DNA from: Streptomyces althioticus
GTDB taxonomy: Bacteria; Actinomycetota; Actinomycetes; Streptomycetales; Streptomycetaceae
Length of the DNA stretch: 64,000 bases
Direction: 5' to 3'
Assembly (NCBI GenBank): GCA_014649355.1
Contig: BMSW01000001.1
Coordinates: forward strand, 248,001 to 312,000
A program made the position numbers and the translations under genes. Numbering within the stretch: position 1 is the first letter of the stretch; each line of letters begins with the position of its first letter. The notes under the pieces were generated by a model, which was given only the letters and a program-made list of their open reading frames with translations, was not told the origin of the DNA and did no database searches. Positions 23,477 to 32,464 of this stretch are shown piece by piece.

Positions 23477-24934
23477 GTGACGAGCGACGTCCGAGCCGAA
23501 GGGGTTGCAGGGGACGCCGAGGTGTCCGGAGCCGCGGGCGCGGAGACCGGACCGCGGCTGCCGCAGGTGCCGGGATTCGGCCGTTGGCCCGCCGCAGGCA
23601 CACCCAAGCGAGAGGGCAAGGCGCTGCGCGCACGGGTCCCCCGGAGCGTCCACGCCGTCCTGGACCTGGACGCGTCCCGGCCCGACGCCGTCACCGCCGT
23701 CGAGGAGTCCGGCCGCGGCCGGCTGCCCGAGCTGACGCCCATCCGCGTCGGCCGGATGGCGGCCACCCCGTTCGCCTTCCTGCGCGGCTCCGCCGGCCTC
23801 ATGGGCCACGATCTCGCCCGCACGCCCGTCACCGGGATCGGCGCCCAGATCTGCGGCGACGCCCACGCGGCCAACTTCGGCCTCTACGGCGACGCCCGAG
23901 GCGGCCTGGTCATCGACCTCAACGACTTCGACGAGACCGTGCGCGGCCCTTGGGAGTGGGACCTCAAGCGGCTCGCCGCCTCCCTCGTGCTCGCCGGGCG
24001 GGAGGCCCGGGCGGACGAGGGCGTCTGCCGTGCCGCCGCCCACGACGCGGTGGGCGCCTACCGGCGCACCATGCGGCTGCTGGCCAAGCTGCCGGCGCTG
24101 GACGCGTGGAACGCCATCGCGGACGAGGAACTGGTCTCCCACACCGACGCGCACGACCTCGTCGGCACCCTGCAGCGGGTCGCCGAGAAGGCCCGCTCCA
24201 ACACCAGCGGCCGCTTCGCCGCCAAGTCCACCGAGCGGACCGAGGACGGCGGACGCCGCTTCGTCGACGCCCCGCCCGTGCTGCGCCGCGTCCCGGACGC
24301 CGAGGCGTCCGCCGTCGCCGCCTCCCTTGAGCAGTACCTCGCCACGCTCCCGGCCGACCGCCACCCCCTCCTCGCCCGGTACGCGGTGCACGACGTGGCG
24401 TTCCGCGTCGTCGGCACCGGCAGCGTCGGCACCCGCTCCTACGTCGTGCTGCTGCTCGACCACCGGGGCGAACCGCTCGTCCTCCAGGTCAAGGAGGCCC
24501 GTCCCTCCGCCCTGACGCCGCACCTCCTGGCCGCCGGCTTCGACGCGCCCGAGCCGGAGCACGAGGGCCGCCGTGTGGTCGAGGGCCAGAAGCGGATGCA
24601 GGTGATAAGCGACAACCTGCTGGGCTGGACCACCGTCGACGGGCGTCCGTACCAGGTGCGGCAGTTCCGCAACCGCAAGGGCAGCGTGGACCCGGCCGCG
24701 CTGGCCGCCGACCAGATCGACGACTACGCCCGTATGACCGGCGCCCTGCTGGCCCGCGCCCACAGCCACAGCGCCGACCCCCGTCTGATCGCCGGGTACT
24801 GCGGCAAGAACGACGAGCTGGACGAGGCGGTCGCCGCGTTCGCCGTCGCTTACGCCGACCGCACCGAGGCCGATCACACGGACCTGGTGGCTGCCGTCCG
24901 CGCGGGGCGGATCGCTGCGGAGATGGGGGTCTGA
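23477..24934 (+). CDS. DUF2252 family protein
   Basis: 485 residues from GTG 23477 with a GGGGGGAGG Shine-Dalgarno. DUF2252 is a kinase-like fold family; visible signatures are 'MAATPFAFLRGSAGLMGHDLA', 'QICGDAHAANFGLYGDARGGLVIDLNDFDETVRGPWEWDLKRLAAS' and 'VRQFRNRKGSVD'. The 'GDAHxxNFG' plus 'DxNDFDE' pair resembles the catalytic loop and metal-binding motif of aminoglycoside phosphotransferase-like kinases. Substrate is unknown. Probably its own transcript; the next gene has a leaderless promoter. Confidence 0.92.
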   Translation: MTSDVRAEGVAGDAEVSGAAGAETGPRLPQVPGFGRWPAAGTPKREGKALRARVPRSVHAVLDLDASRPDAVTAVEESGRGRLPELTPIRVGRMAATPFAFLRGSAGLMGHDLARTPVTGIGAQICGDAHAANFGLYGDARGGLVIDLNDFDETVRGPWEWDLKRLAASLVLAGREARADEGVCRAAAHDAVGAYRRTMRLLAKLPALDAWNAIADEELVSHTDAHDLVGTLQRVAEKARSNTSGRFAAKSTERTEDGGRRFVDAPPVLRRVPDAEASAVAASLEQYLATLPADRHPLLARYAVHDVAFRVVGTGSVGTRSYVVLLLDHRGEPLVLQVKEARPSALTPHLLAAGFDAPEPEHEGRRVVEGQKRMQVISDNLLGWTTVDGRPYQVRQFRNRKGSVDPAALAADQIDDYARMTGALLARAHSHSADPRLIAGYCGKNDELDEAVAAFAVAYADRTEADHTDLVAAVRAGRIAAEMGV

Positions 24935-25012
24935 GCCGGTCCGCCACGGGACGTCCCGGCCCCGCGGCGGCGCACGCCCCGGTGACGGGGCGTGCCGTCC
25001 CCGCAGGTGGCC

Positions 25013-25018
25013 TACGCT
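25013..25018 (+). promoter_or_regulatory. -10 TACGCT for leaderless J-domain gene
   Basis: TACGCT ends 6 nt before GTG 25025, and no Shine-Dalgarno lies in between. This fits leaderless transcription. Confidence 0.5.
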
Positions 25019-25024
25019 GTCCGG

Positions 25025-25864
25025 GTGACGACCTCGGAAGGTGACCAGGGAGAAGGCGCCGGCGCGCAGGGCACGCCCGCCGGTGACGGTGCGACGCGGC
25101 CCGAGGAGCGGCTGGAACAGGCCGTGCGGGCGGCGGAGAAGGCGCTGATCGAGTTCGAGATCGCCGTGGAGACGTTCCGCGTCGAGGTCGAGAACTTCTC
25201 CCGGCTGCACGAACAGAAGCTCGGCCCCATGTACGCCCGCCTCGAGGAGCTGGAGGCCCGGATCCTCGAGATCAGGGCGGCCCGCAGCGACGACCCCGAG
25301 GACCGGCGGAAGGCCGACGAGGCGCGCGCCCGGCTGATGCCGATCCCCGGCGTCGAGGAGCTGATGAACGGCTGGATGGACGGGGACGGACTGTTCCCCG
25401 AGGCCACCGCCATGCTCACGGACCAGCCCGTGCGTCCCCCGCAGCGGGTGCGGCCCAGCGAGGAGGCCCGCAAGCTCTTCCGCGAGCTGGCCCGCAAGGC
25501 GCACCCCGACCTGGCGCAGGAGGAGAAGGAGCGCGTCCGCCGCGAGGAGTTCATCACCCGCGTCAACGCCGCCTACGCCCGCGGCAGCGCGGACGAGCTG
25601 CGCGAACTCGCCGAGGAGTGGGCCGCGGGGCCTGAGCTGAAGCGCGTCCCCAGCCCGGCCGAGGAGCTGTACGCCCGCCTGGAGTGGCTCTCCGAGCGCA
25701 AGGAACTGCTCACGGTGCTCGCCAGGAACCTGGAGGAGAGCGCCATCGGCTCCATGCTGCGGCTGGCGCCCGACGACCCCGACGGTCTCCTCGAGGACAT
25801 CGCCGCGCAGCTGCGGGCCCAGGTGGCCGAGCGCGAGGCGCAGCTGGCGGCACTGCAGGACTGA
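25025..25864 (+). CDS. J-domain-like protein with coiled coils
   Basis: 279 residues from GTG 25025, which sits 7 nt after TACGCT. Residues about 25-95 are a Glu/Arg-rich coiled coil. Around residue 140-190 is a J-domain-like segment 'EEARKLFRELARKAHPDLAQ' with the HPD tripeptide needed to stimulate Hsp70 ATPase, followed by 'FITRVNAAYARGSADELREL', typical of helix III-IV. A second coiled coil forms the C-terminus. It has no Gly/Phe region or zinc domain of DnaJ, so it is a class III-like co-chaperone candidate. Client unknown. Confidence 0.85.
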   Translation: MTTSEGDQGEGAGAQGTPAGDGATRPEERLEQAVRAAEKALIEFEIAVETFRVEVENFSRLHEQKLGPMYARLEELEARILEIRAARSDDPEDRRKADEARARLMPIPGVEELMNGWMDGDGLFPEATAMLTDQPVRPPQRVRPSEEARKLFRELARKAHPDLAQEEKERVRREEFITRVNAAYARGSADELRELAEEWAAGPELKRVPSPAEELYARLEWLSERKELLTVLARNLEESAIGSMLRLAPDDPDGLLEDIAAQLRAQVAEREAQLAALQD

Positions 25865-25935
25865 GCCGGCCTCACGGGCGGCCGTCGGCGGACAGCGGCC
25901 CCGTGGACGGCGGCCGTCCGGCGCGCCCGTTCCGG

Positions 25936-25941
25936 TAGCGT
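25936..25941 (+). promoter_or_regulatory. -10 TAGCGT for leaderless rhodanese gene
   Basis: TAGCGT ends 7 nt before ATG 25949, compatible with a leaderless mRNA. Confidence 0.5.
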
Positions 25942-25948
25942 CGGGGGC

Positions 25949-26296
25949 ATGAGTTTTGGAGCTGGTGTGCCCACGGTCCAGGTCGGCGACCTCAAGGACG
26001 GCGACTTCCTGCTGGACGTCCGTGAGGACGACGAATGGAAGGCCGGTCACGCCGAAGGCGCGCTGCACATCCCGATCAGCGAGTTCGTCGCCCGCTACGG
26101 CGAGCTGACCGAGGCCGCCCCGCAGGACGGCCGGATCCATGTGATCTGCCGCTCCGGCGGACGCTCGGCCCAGGTCACCATGTACCTGGCCCAGCAGGGC
26201 ATCGACGCCGTGAACGTGGACGGCGGGATGCAGGTGTGGGAGGCCGCAGGGCGTCCCGTCGTCACGGACGACGGACAGCAGGGCCACGTGCTCTGA
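25949..26296 (+). CDS. Rhodanese-like domain protein
   Basis: 115 residues, a single rhodanese domain: 'FLLDVREDDEWKAGHAEGALHIPISEF' and the active-site loop 'VICRSGGRSAQVTMYLAQQG' with Cys near residue 69. The six-residue loop CRSGGR fits thiosulfate or persulfide sulfurtransferases rather than Cdc25-type phosphatases. It could transfer persulfide sulfur in the cytoplasm; the acceptor is unknown. Convergent with paaE. Confidence 0.93.
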   Translation: MSFGAGVPTVQVGDLKDGDFLLDVREDDEWKAGHAEGALHIPISEFVARYGELTEAAPQDGRIHVICRSGGRSAQVTMYLAQQGIDAVNVDGGMQVWEAAGRPVVTDDGQQGHVL

Positions 26297-26411
26297 CGGT
26301 CGTCCGGCACGCCCCGGAAGGCGTGCCCTGGCTGGTCCCGCCCCCTGGGACGGGGCCAGCGCGTGGCCTCAGCGGTGTCAGTGCCGCCGCGCCTCTGAGC
26401 GGTCAGGCGCC

Positions 26412-27473
26412 TCAGCGGTCGAAGTCCAGCTCGACCTTCTCCGTGACCGGATGCGACTGGCACGCCAGGACGTATCCCGCTTCCGTCTCCTCCGACTCCA
26501 GGGCGAAGTTGCGGTCCATCCGCACCTCGCCGGAGACCAGGAACGCGCGACAGGTGCCGCACACGCCGCCCTTGCAGGCGTAGGGCGCGTCCGGGCGGTT
26601 GCGCAGCACCGTGTCCAGCAGGGACTCGCCCGCCTGGACCGGCCAGGTGCCGCCGCGTCCGTCGAGCCGTGCCGTCACCGTGCTGTGCGCGGGGGCGGCC
26701 GAGGACCCGGCGGGGGCGGACGGCCCGGAGTCCACGTGGAAGATCTCCTGATGGATCCGGGCGCGGGAGACGCCCAGTCCGCGCAGCGCCCGCTCGGCGC
26801 CCTCCACCAGTCCGTACGGCCCGCACAGGAACCAGCCGTCGACCTGGCCCACCGGCAGCAGCGCCGGGAGCAGCGAGGCCAGCCGCTCGCGGTCCAGCCG
26901 ACCCGACGGCAGCCCGGCCTGCTGCTCCTCCCGGGAGAGCGCCGTCACCAGCTGGAACCGGTCGGGGAAGCGGTCCTTCAGGTCGGCGACCTCCTCCAGG
27001 AACATCGTCGAGGCGGTCGTCCGGTCGCTGCGTATCAGGCAGAACCGGGCCTCCGGCTCGCGGGCCAGGAGCGTCGAGGCGATCGACAGCACCGGGGTGA
27101 TGCCGCTGCCGCCGACGACGGCCGCGTACAGGCCGGGAGCCGGGGGGAGCGTGAAGCGTCCCGCGGGGGTCATGACCTCCAGCTCGTCGCCGAGGTCGAT
27201 CTCCTTCAGCGCGTACGTGGAGAACGCCCCGCCCTCCACCAGCCGCACTCCGACCCGCAGGGTGCTCGGCGCCGCGCCGTCGGGGGCGGGGGAGCAGATC
27301 GAGTAGGTGCGGCGGATCTCCTCGCCGTCGGCGACGCGGCGCAGCGTGAGGTGCTGCCCGGGCAGGTGGTGGTACTCCTCGCGCAGCTCCGGCGGGACGG
27401 CGAGAGTGAGGGCGACGGAGTCGTCGGTGAGCCGGTCGACCGCGGCCACCCGGAGCCGGTGGAAGCGGGCCAT
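26412..27473 (-). CDS. paaE: Phenylacetyl-CoA epoxidase reductase subunit PaaE
   Basis: 353 residues from ATG 27473, which overlaps the paaD stop (TGATG) and has AAGGAG 5 nt upstream. FAD-binding module 'RRTYSICSP' and NAD(P)-binding 'GGSGITPVLSIASTLL' and 'WFLCGPYGLVEGAERAL', then a C-terminal plant-type [2Fe-2S] ferredoxin domain with 'YACKGGVCGTCRA' and a fourth Cys in 'VLACQSH'. It passes NADPH electrons to the PaaABC(D) di-iron oxygenase that epoxidises phenylacetyl-CoA. Last gene of paaABCDE. Confidence 0.96.
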   Translation of the reverse strand: MARFHRLRVAAVDRLTDDSVALTLAVPPELREEYHHLPGQHLTLRRVADGEEIRRTYSICSPAPDGAAPSTLRVGVRLVEGGAFSTYALKEIDLGDELEVMTPAGRFTLPPAPGLYAAVVGGSGITPVLSIASTLLAREPEARFCLIRSDRTTASTMFLEEVADLKDRFPDRFQLVTALSREEQQAGLPSGRLDRERLASLLPALLPVGQVDGWFLCGPYGLVEGAERALRGLGVSRARIHQEIFHVDSGPSAPAGSSAAPAHSTVTARLDGRGGTWPVQAGESLLDTVLRNRPDAPYACKGGVCGTCRAFLVSGEVRMDRNFALESEETEAGYVLACQSHPVTEKVELDFDR

Positions 27474-28024
27474 CACAACTCCTTGAAGTGGTCGAACGGT
27501 TCACGGCAGGCCAGGCAGCGGCGCAGCGCCTTGCACGCGGTGGAGGAGAAACGGCTGAGCAGCTCGGTCTCGGCGGAGCCGCAGTGCGGGCAGCGGACGG
27601 GCTCCCGGGTCCCGTCGGCGGCGCCGCCCTCGCCGGTGCGCGTGGGGCCCAGCTCGACCCGCACGGGCCCGGACGCGGCGCCCGTGCGCGGCGGGGCGAT
27701 GCCGAACTCCCGTAGTTTGCGGCGGCCTTCGTCGGTGATGTCGTCGGTCGACCAGGCGGGGGCCAGGACCGTGCGCACCGTGACCTCACGGACGCCGTGC
27801 TCGCGCAGCACACGCTCTATGTCGAGGCTCATCACCTCAACGGCAGGGCAGCCGGTGTAGGTCGGGGTCAGGTCGACCTCGACGCGGTCCGTGCCATGCG
27901 CCCGGACCGCGCGGACCACGCCCAGTTCGCGCAGGGTCAGCACGGGCAGCTCCGGGTCGGGCACCGAGCCGGCGAGCTCCAGCAGCTGCTCCTCCAGGGG
28001 CGTCAGGGGCGTGGCGGTCACCAT
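27473..28024 (-). CDS. paaD: PaaD, iron-sulfur assembly factor for phenylacetyl-CoA epoxidase
   Basis: 183 residues from ATG 28024 (GGGGG upstream), overlapping the paaC stop. The N-terminal DUF59/MIP18 domain reads 'VPDPELPVLTLRELGVVRAV' and 'LTPTYTGCPAVEVMSLDIERVL' with the conserved Cys. The C-terminus has a zinc-ribbon-like 'CPHCGSAETELL' and 'CLACREPFDHFK'. PaaD is needed for maturation of the epoxidase system, probably Fe-S insertion. The product is longer than a bare DUF59 protein because of the zinc ribbon, as usual for PaaD. Confidence 0.95.
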   Translation of the reverse strand: MVTATPLTPLEEQLLELAGSVPDPELPVLTLRELGVVRAVRAHGTDRVEVDLTPTYTGCPAVEVMSLDIERVLREHGVREVTVRTVLAPAWSTDDITDEGRRKLREFGIAPPRTGAASGPVRVELGPTRTGEGGAADGTREPVRCPHCGSAETELLSRFSSTACKALRRCLACREPFDHFKEL

Positions 28025-28755
28025 GTCGCCCCCGGGTGACTGCGGTGCAGGTGCTGCATCTCGGCGAGCATCCGGCCGAACGGCTCGGTGTGCAGGCCCT
28101 GGCGGCCGGCGCCGGCCTTCCAGGCTCCCGAGCGGGGGCCGTCGGGGACGGTGAGCGTGGCGCGGCCCAGCACGTCCTCGACCGCTTCCCGCCAGGCGCT
28201 CTCCAGGCCGGGCCAGTCGATGCCGTCGATCCCCTCGACGGGCTGGAACATCTCGCCGGTGAAGCGCCACAGCGCGTCCACGGCCCGCTGCATGCGCGCG
28301 TGGCTCTCGTCCGTGCCGTCGCCGAGGCGGAGGGTCCACTGCTCGGCGTGGTCGCGGTGGTAGGCGGCCTCCTTGACGGCCTTGCCGGCCAGCGGGGCGA
28401 AGGGGCCGTCGCCGGCGGCCAGCCGGTCGTACAGGAGGTGCTGGTAGACCGAGAAGTACAGCTGGCGGGCGATGGTGTGGGCGAAGTCGCCGTTGGGCTG
28501 CTCCACCAGCTGGAGGTTGCGGAAGGCGCGCTCCTCGCGCAGGAAGGCCAGTTCGTCCTCGTCGCCGGCCATCGACAGCAGCACGCGGGCCTGGCCGAGC
28601 AGGTCGAGCGCGATGTTGGCGAGGGCGACCTCCTCCTCCAGCACGGGGGCGTGCCCGGCCCACTCGCCGAGGCGGTGGGAGAGCACCAGGGCGTCGTCGC
28701 CGAGGGCGAGCGCGGCGGCGGTGGTGACGGTGTCCGCGGCGGGTGTCGTGGTCAC
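28018..28755 (-). CDS. paaC: Phenylacetyl-CoA 1,2-epoxidase structural subunit PaaC
   Basis: 245 residues from GTG 28755, overlapping the paaB stop by 4 nt. Ferritin-like helical protein with 'DDALVLSHRLGEWAGHAPVLEEEVALANIALDLLGQ' and 'EAAYHRDHAEQWTLRLGDGT', typical of PaaC. PaaC forms the A2C2-type core with PaaA but does not hold the working di-iron site itself; it is structural. Frame fully intact. Confidence 0.96.
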   Translation of the reverse strand: MTTTPAADTVTTAAALALGDDALVLSHRLGEWAGHAPVLEEEVALANIALDLLGQARVLLSMAGDEDELAFLREERAFRNLQLVEQPNGDFAHTIARQLYFSVYQHLLYDRLAAGDGPFAPLAGKAVKEAAYHRDHAEQWTLRLGDGTDESHARMQRAVDALWRFTGEMFQPVEGIDGIDWPGLESAWREAVEDVLGRATLTVPDGPRSGAWKAGAGRQGLHTEPFGRMLAEMQHLHRSHPGATW

Positions 28756-29035
28756 AGGTGCTGCACCCCCTCGGGGATGTCGTAGAAGGTCGGGTGCCGG
28801 TAGGCCTTGTCGGCGGCCGGCTCGAAGAAGGGGTCCTTCTCGTCGGGCGAGGAGGCCGTGATCGCGGAGGACGGCACGACCCAGAGGGAGACGCCCTCGC
28901 CGCGGCGGGTGTACAGATCGCGCGCGTTGCGCAGGGCGAGCTCCGCGTCCGGGGCGTGCAGGCTGCCGGCGTGGGTGTGGGACAGGCCCCGGCGCGAGCG
29001 CACGAAGACCTCCCAAAGCGGCCAGTCGGTGTGGG

Positions 29036-29039
<4 letters not shown>
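28752..29039 (-). CDS. paaB: Phenylacetyl-CoA 1,2-epoxidase subunit PaaB
   Basis: 95 residues from ATG 29039 (ATGA overlap with paaA). Reads '[50 protein letters not shown]', the hallmark of PaaB. It is a small bridging subunit of the multicomponent oxygenase, thought to stabilise the PaaAC heterotetramers. Length is normal for the family. Confidence 0.96.
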
Positions 29040-30052
<1,013 letters not shown>

Positions 30053-30094
30053 GGGGTCCCCCTCGACCTGGATGCTTCCCGGAGCACGCTCCCG

Positions 30095-30108
30095 ACCGAT
30101 CGTTCGGT
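30095..30108. promoter_or_regulatory. PaaR-type operator upstream of paaA
   Basis: ACCGATCGTTCGGT fits the palindrome ACCGNNCGNNCGGT, the core of the PaaR (TetR family) site described in Corynebacterium glutamicum. It sits 43 bp before paaA. A matching site lies at 35058-35071. Confidence 0.75.
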
Positions 30109-30364
30109 TCGTGCGGTTCCATGGTGAGACGGGGGCCGCGAGGTGTCAACCGCTGTGGATAACCTGCCGGTGCCGGCCGCCGGAGCCCGTGGGGCGGCCG
30201 GATGTGGTGACCGCCACGGGACGGAGCGCCGACGGGACTGTGCCCGGACGGCCGGGGCTGAGTACCGTTCCGTGCGACGCGGCGGAGCGGTCGGGGCCCG
30301 TACGGCGAAGGCCGCAGGGCCGGGCGGACGCGGCAAGGGACCGGGACTTGGGGATCGGGGCGGG
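30109..30364. other. Divergent intergenic region paaA / DUF5819
   Basis: 256 bp beyond the operator. It holds one consensus DnaA box on the minus strand (TTATCCACA, 30154-30162). No other feature is recognised, and upstream extensions of the DUF5819 frame here look non-coding. Confidence 0.45.
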
Positions 30365-31201
30365 ATGGACGCGCAGGACAAGGGCTCGGGCGCCCGGCAC
30401 CGGCCCGCGGAGCCGGGCGTGCCGGGTCCGCGCGCCCCGCTGCCGGAGCCCGCGGCGCCGGCGGACGCACCGTCCGCGGCGCAGCCGCCGTCCCCGGACG
30501 GCGAGGAGACGGCCGCCGCCGGGCAGTCGTCGCGCGACCCCGCCGACGGACCCCGCACCGGCGTCGCCGCCCTCTCCCCGCGCTACCAGATCGGTGCCGC
30601 GCTCGCCCTCGCGATCGTCGCCGCCGCGGTCTGCGTGCACCTCGGTATGACGTTCCTGCACGTGGCGCCGCCGAACACGGTGAGCAAGAAGCACAGCGGG
30701 ACGATCGCCGACTGGATCTACCCGGAGTTCGAGCAGAACTGGAAGCTGTTCGCCCCGAACCCACTCCAGCAGAACGTGTCCGTGCAGGTCAGAGCCGAGA
30801 TCCGGACGCCGGACGGCGGCAGCCGCACCACTGGCTGGTACGACCTGTCGGCGCAGGACGGACGGGCCATCGACGGCAACCCGGCGCCCAGCCACACGCA
30901 GCAGAACGAGCTGCGCCGCGCCTGGGACTTCTACGTCTCCACGCACGACGACGACAACCGCCCGGTGGGCCTGCGCGGGGCGCTGTCCGAGTCGTACCTG
31001 CGGCGGATCATGGTGATGCGGCTGGACCGCGCGGACGCGGCGGGGCGGGACGGAGAGGTCGCGCGCGTCCAGGTGCGCTCGCGCACCACCCAGGTGCCGC
31101 CGCCGTCGTGGAGCGGGGAGAAGGTGTCGGACAAGGCCGTGTACCGGGTGCTGCCCTGGTGGCTGCTGCCGGAGGGCGAGACCCGGGGAGGCATCGGATG
31201 A
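30365..31201 (+). CDS. DUF5819 family membrane-anchored protein
   Basis: 278 residues from ATG 30365, preceded by GGGGATCGGGGCGGG; the frame is open for 74 more codons upstream. A Pro/Ala-rich cytoplasmic region of about 75 residues, one TM helix (about 78-97), then an extracellular domain with 'IYPEFEQNWKLFAPNPLQQN', 'RTTGWYDLSAQDGRAIDGNP' and 'RRIMVMRLDR'. I recognise it as DUF5819, function unknown. Its ATGA stop/start overlap with the HTTM gene shows that the two are coupled and probably act together. Confidence 0.8.
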   Translation: MDAQDKGSGARHRPAEPGVPGPRAPLPEPAAPADAPSAAQPPSPDGEETAAAGQSSRDPADGPRTGVAALSPRYQIGAALALAIVAAAVCVHLGMTFLHVAPPNTVSKKHSGTIADWIYPEFEQNWKLFAPNPLQQNVSVQVRAEIRTPDGGSRTTGWYDLSAQDGRAIDGNPAPSHTQQNELRRAWDFYVSTHDDDNRPVGLRGALSESYLRRIMVMRLDRADAAGRDGEVARVQVRSRTTQVPPPSWSGEKVSDKAVYRVLPWWLLPEGETRGGIG

Positions 31202-32454
31202 ACCGCCTGTCGCTGGCGGTCTCCCGGGCCATCGCCCGGGTCACCGACTCCGCCCTCGGGCCGTACCAGACGGCCGTGCTGCGCATCGGCCTCGCTCTCA
31301 CCTGGCTGCTGTTCCTGCTGCGGGAGTACCCCCACCGGCAGGAGCTCTACGGCCCGAACAGCCCCTGGTCGTGGGACCTCGCCGCCCAGCTGGTCGGGTC
31401 GAACGACGCCTTCACCGTGCTGCTCTGGTCGGACAGCCGCCTCTGGTTCGAGGCGGTCTACGCGCTGGCCGTGCTGTTCAGCCTCCTGCTGCTGCTCGGC
31501 TGGCGCACCCGCACCATGGCGGCGCTGTTCATGGCCGGCGTCCTCACCTTGCAGAACCGCAGCGTCTTCATGGGCGACGGCGGCGACAACGTCCTGCACA
31601 TCATGGCGATCTACCTCGTCTTCACCCGCTGCGGCCAGGTCTGGTCCCTGGACGCGCGGCGGGCGCGCCGGGCCGCGGAGGCACGCGCGCGCGGGGAACG
31701 GACGCCCGACCGGGCGGGTCCCGCGCTGTGGGCGGTCCTCGGCCTGGTCCTGCTTCTGGGATCGCTGTCGGGCCGGACGGACGGCGACTGGTTCATACCC
31801 GCGCTGCTGTGGGCGGTGTGGCTCGGGCAGGCGGCGTGGTGGCTGGTCGGACGCCTGGCGAGGACGGACCAGCCGCGCGTTCTGCTCGACGTGGTCGCGA
31901 ACGTCGTGCACAACGGCGCACTGCTGGTGATCATGGCGGAGGCGTGCCTGATCTACGCCACGGCCGGCTGGTACAAGGTCCAGGGCTCCCGCTGGCAGGA
32001 CGGCACGGCGGTCCACTACCCGCTGCACCTGGAGTACTTCTCCCCCTGGCCGTCGCTGGCGGAGCTGCTCACCGCGAGCGGCACCCTGGTGATGCTCGTG
32101 ACCTATGTGACCGTGGCGGTACAGGTCGCCTTCCCGTTCACGCTGTTCAACCGGCGGGTCAAGAACGTCCTGCTGAGCTTCATGATCCTGGAGCACGCGG
32201 TGATCGCCGTGGTGCTCGGGCTGCCCTTCTTCTCCCTGGCGATGATCGCGGCCGACGCCGTCTTCCTCCCCACGTCCTTCCTGCGCCGGACCGGCCGCGC
32301 GGCGGCACGCGCGCGGGAGCGGCTGCAGCCGCGCGAGGACGCGGCACACGTCCCGGCGCAGCGACGCCCGGACGGTGCGCCCGGTGGTCCGCCCGCCGTG
32401 GATCCGGCGGAGGCCTTCCCGGTGACCGGCCAGGTGCCCGGGACGCGCACGTAG
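31198..32454 (+). CDS. HTTM domain membrane protein
   Basis: 418 residues with about seven to eight TM helices. 'RIGLALTWLLFLLREYPHRQELYGPNSPWSW', 'NRSVFMGDGGDNVLHIMAIYLVFTRC' and 'AGWYKVQGSRWQDGTAVHYPLHLEYFSPWP' match the horizontally transferred transmembrane (HTTM) domain, related to the membrane part of vitamin K-dependent gamma-carboxylase. The lumenal carboxylase part is absent. Role unknown. ATG 31198 follows GGGGAGG and overlaps the DUF5819 stop. The Pro/Arg-rich C-terminal 70 residues are cytoplasmic. Confidence 0.88.
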   Translation: MNRLSLAVSRAIARVTDSALGPYQTAVLRIGLALTWLLFLLREYPHRQELYGPNSPWSWDLAAQLVGSNDAFTVLLWSDSRLWFEAVYALAVLFSLLLLLGWRTRTMAALFMAGVLTLQNRSVFMGDGGDNVLHIMAIYLVFTRCGQVWSLDARRARRAAEARARGERTPDRAGPALWAVLGLVLLLGSLSGRTDGDWFIPALLWAVWLGQAAWWLVGRLARTDQPRVLLDVVANVVHNGALLVIMAEACLIYATAGWYKVQGSRWQDGTAVHYPLHLEYFSPWPSLAELLTASGTLVMLVTYVTVAVQVAFPFTLFNRRVKNVLLSFMILEHAVIAVVLGLPFFSLAMIAADAVFLPTSFLRRTGRAAARARERLQPREDAAHVPAQRRPDGAPGGPPAVDPAEAFPVTGQVPGTRT

Positions 32455-32457
32455 GCT
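32452..32457 (+). promoter_or_regulatory. -10 TAGGCT for leaderless RNA methyltransferase gene
   Basis: TAGGCT ends 7 nt before ATG 32465 and includes the TAG stop of the HTTM gene. No Shine-Dalgarno precedes the ATG. Confidence 0.45.
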
Positions 32458-32464
32458 GCTCGGC

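Noticed and set aside
23063..26287. 1074-codon minus-strand open frame over DUF2252, J-domain and rhodanese genes
   Set aside because: Antisense shadow produced by high GC; runs through a tRNA and three motif-bearing genes.
26730..26745. Possible further parS (TCCACGTGGA) in paaE
   Set aside because: Only the CACGTG core matches; the arms differ from GTTT/AAAC in most positions.
30143..30364. Longer DUF5819 start
   Set aside because: Extension is Arg/Gly-rich without conservation signals, and a ribosome site precedes ATG 30365.
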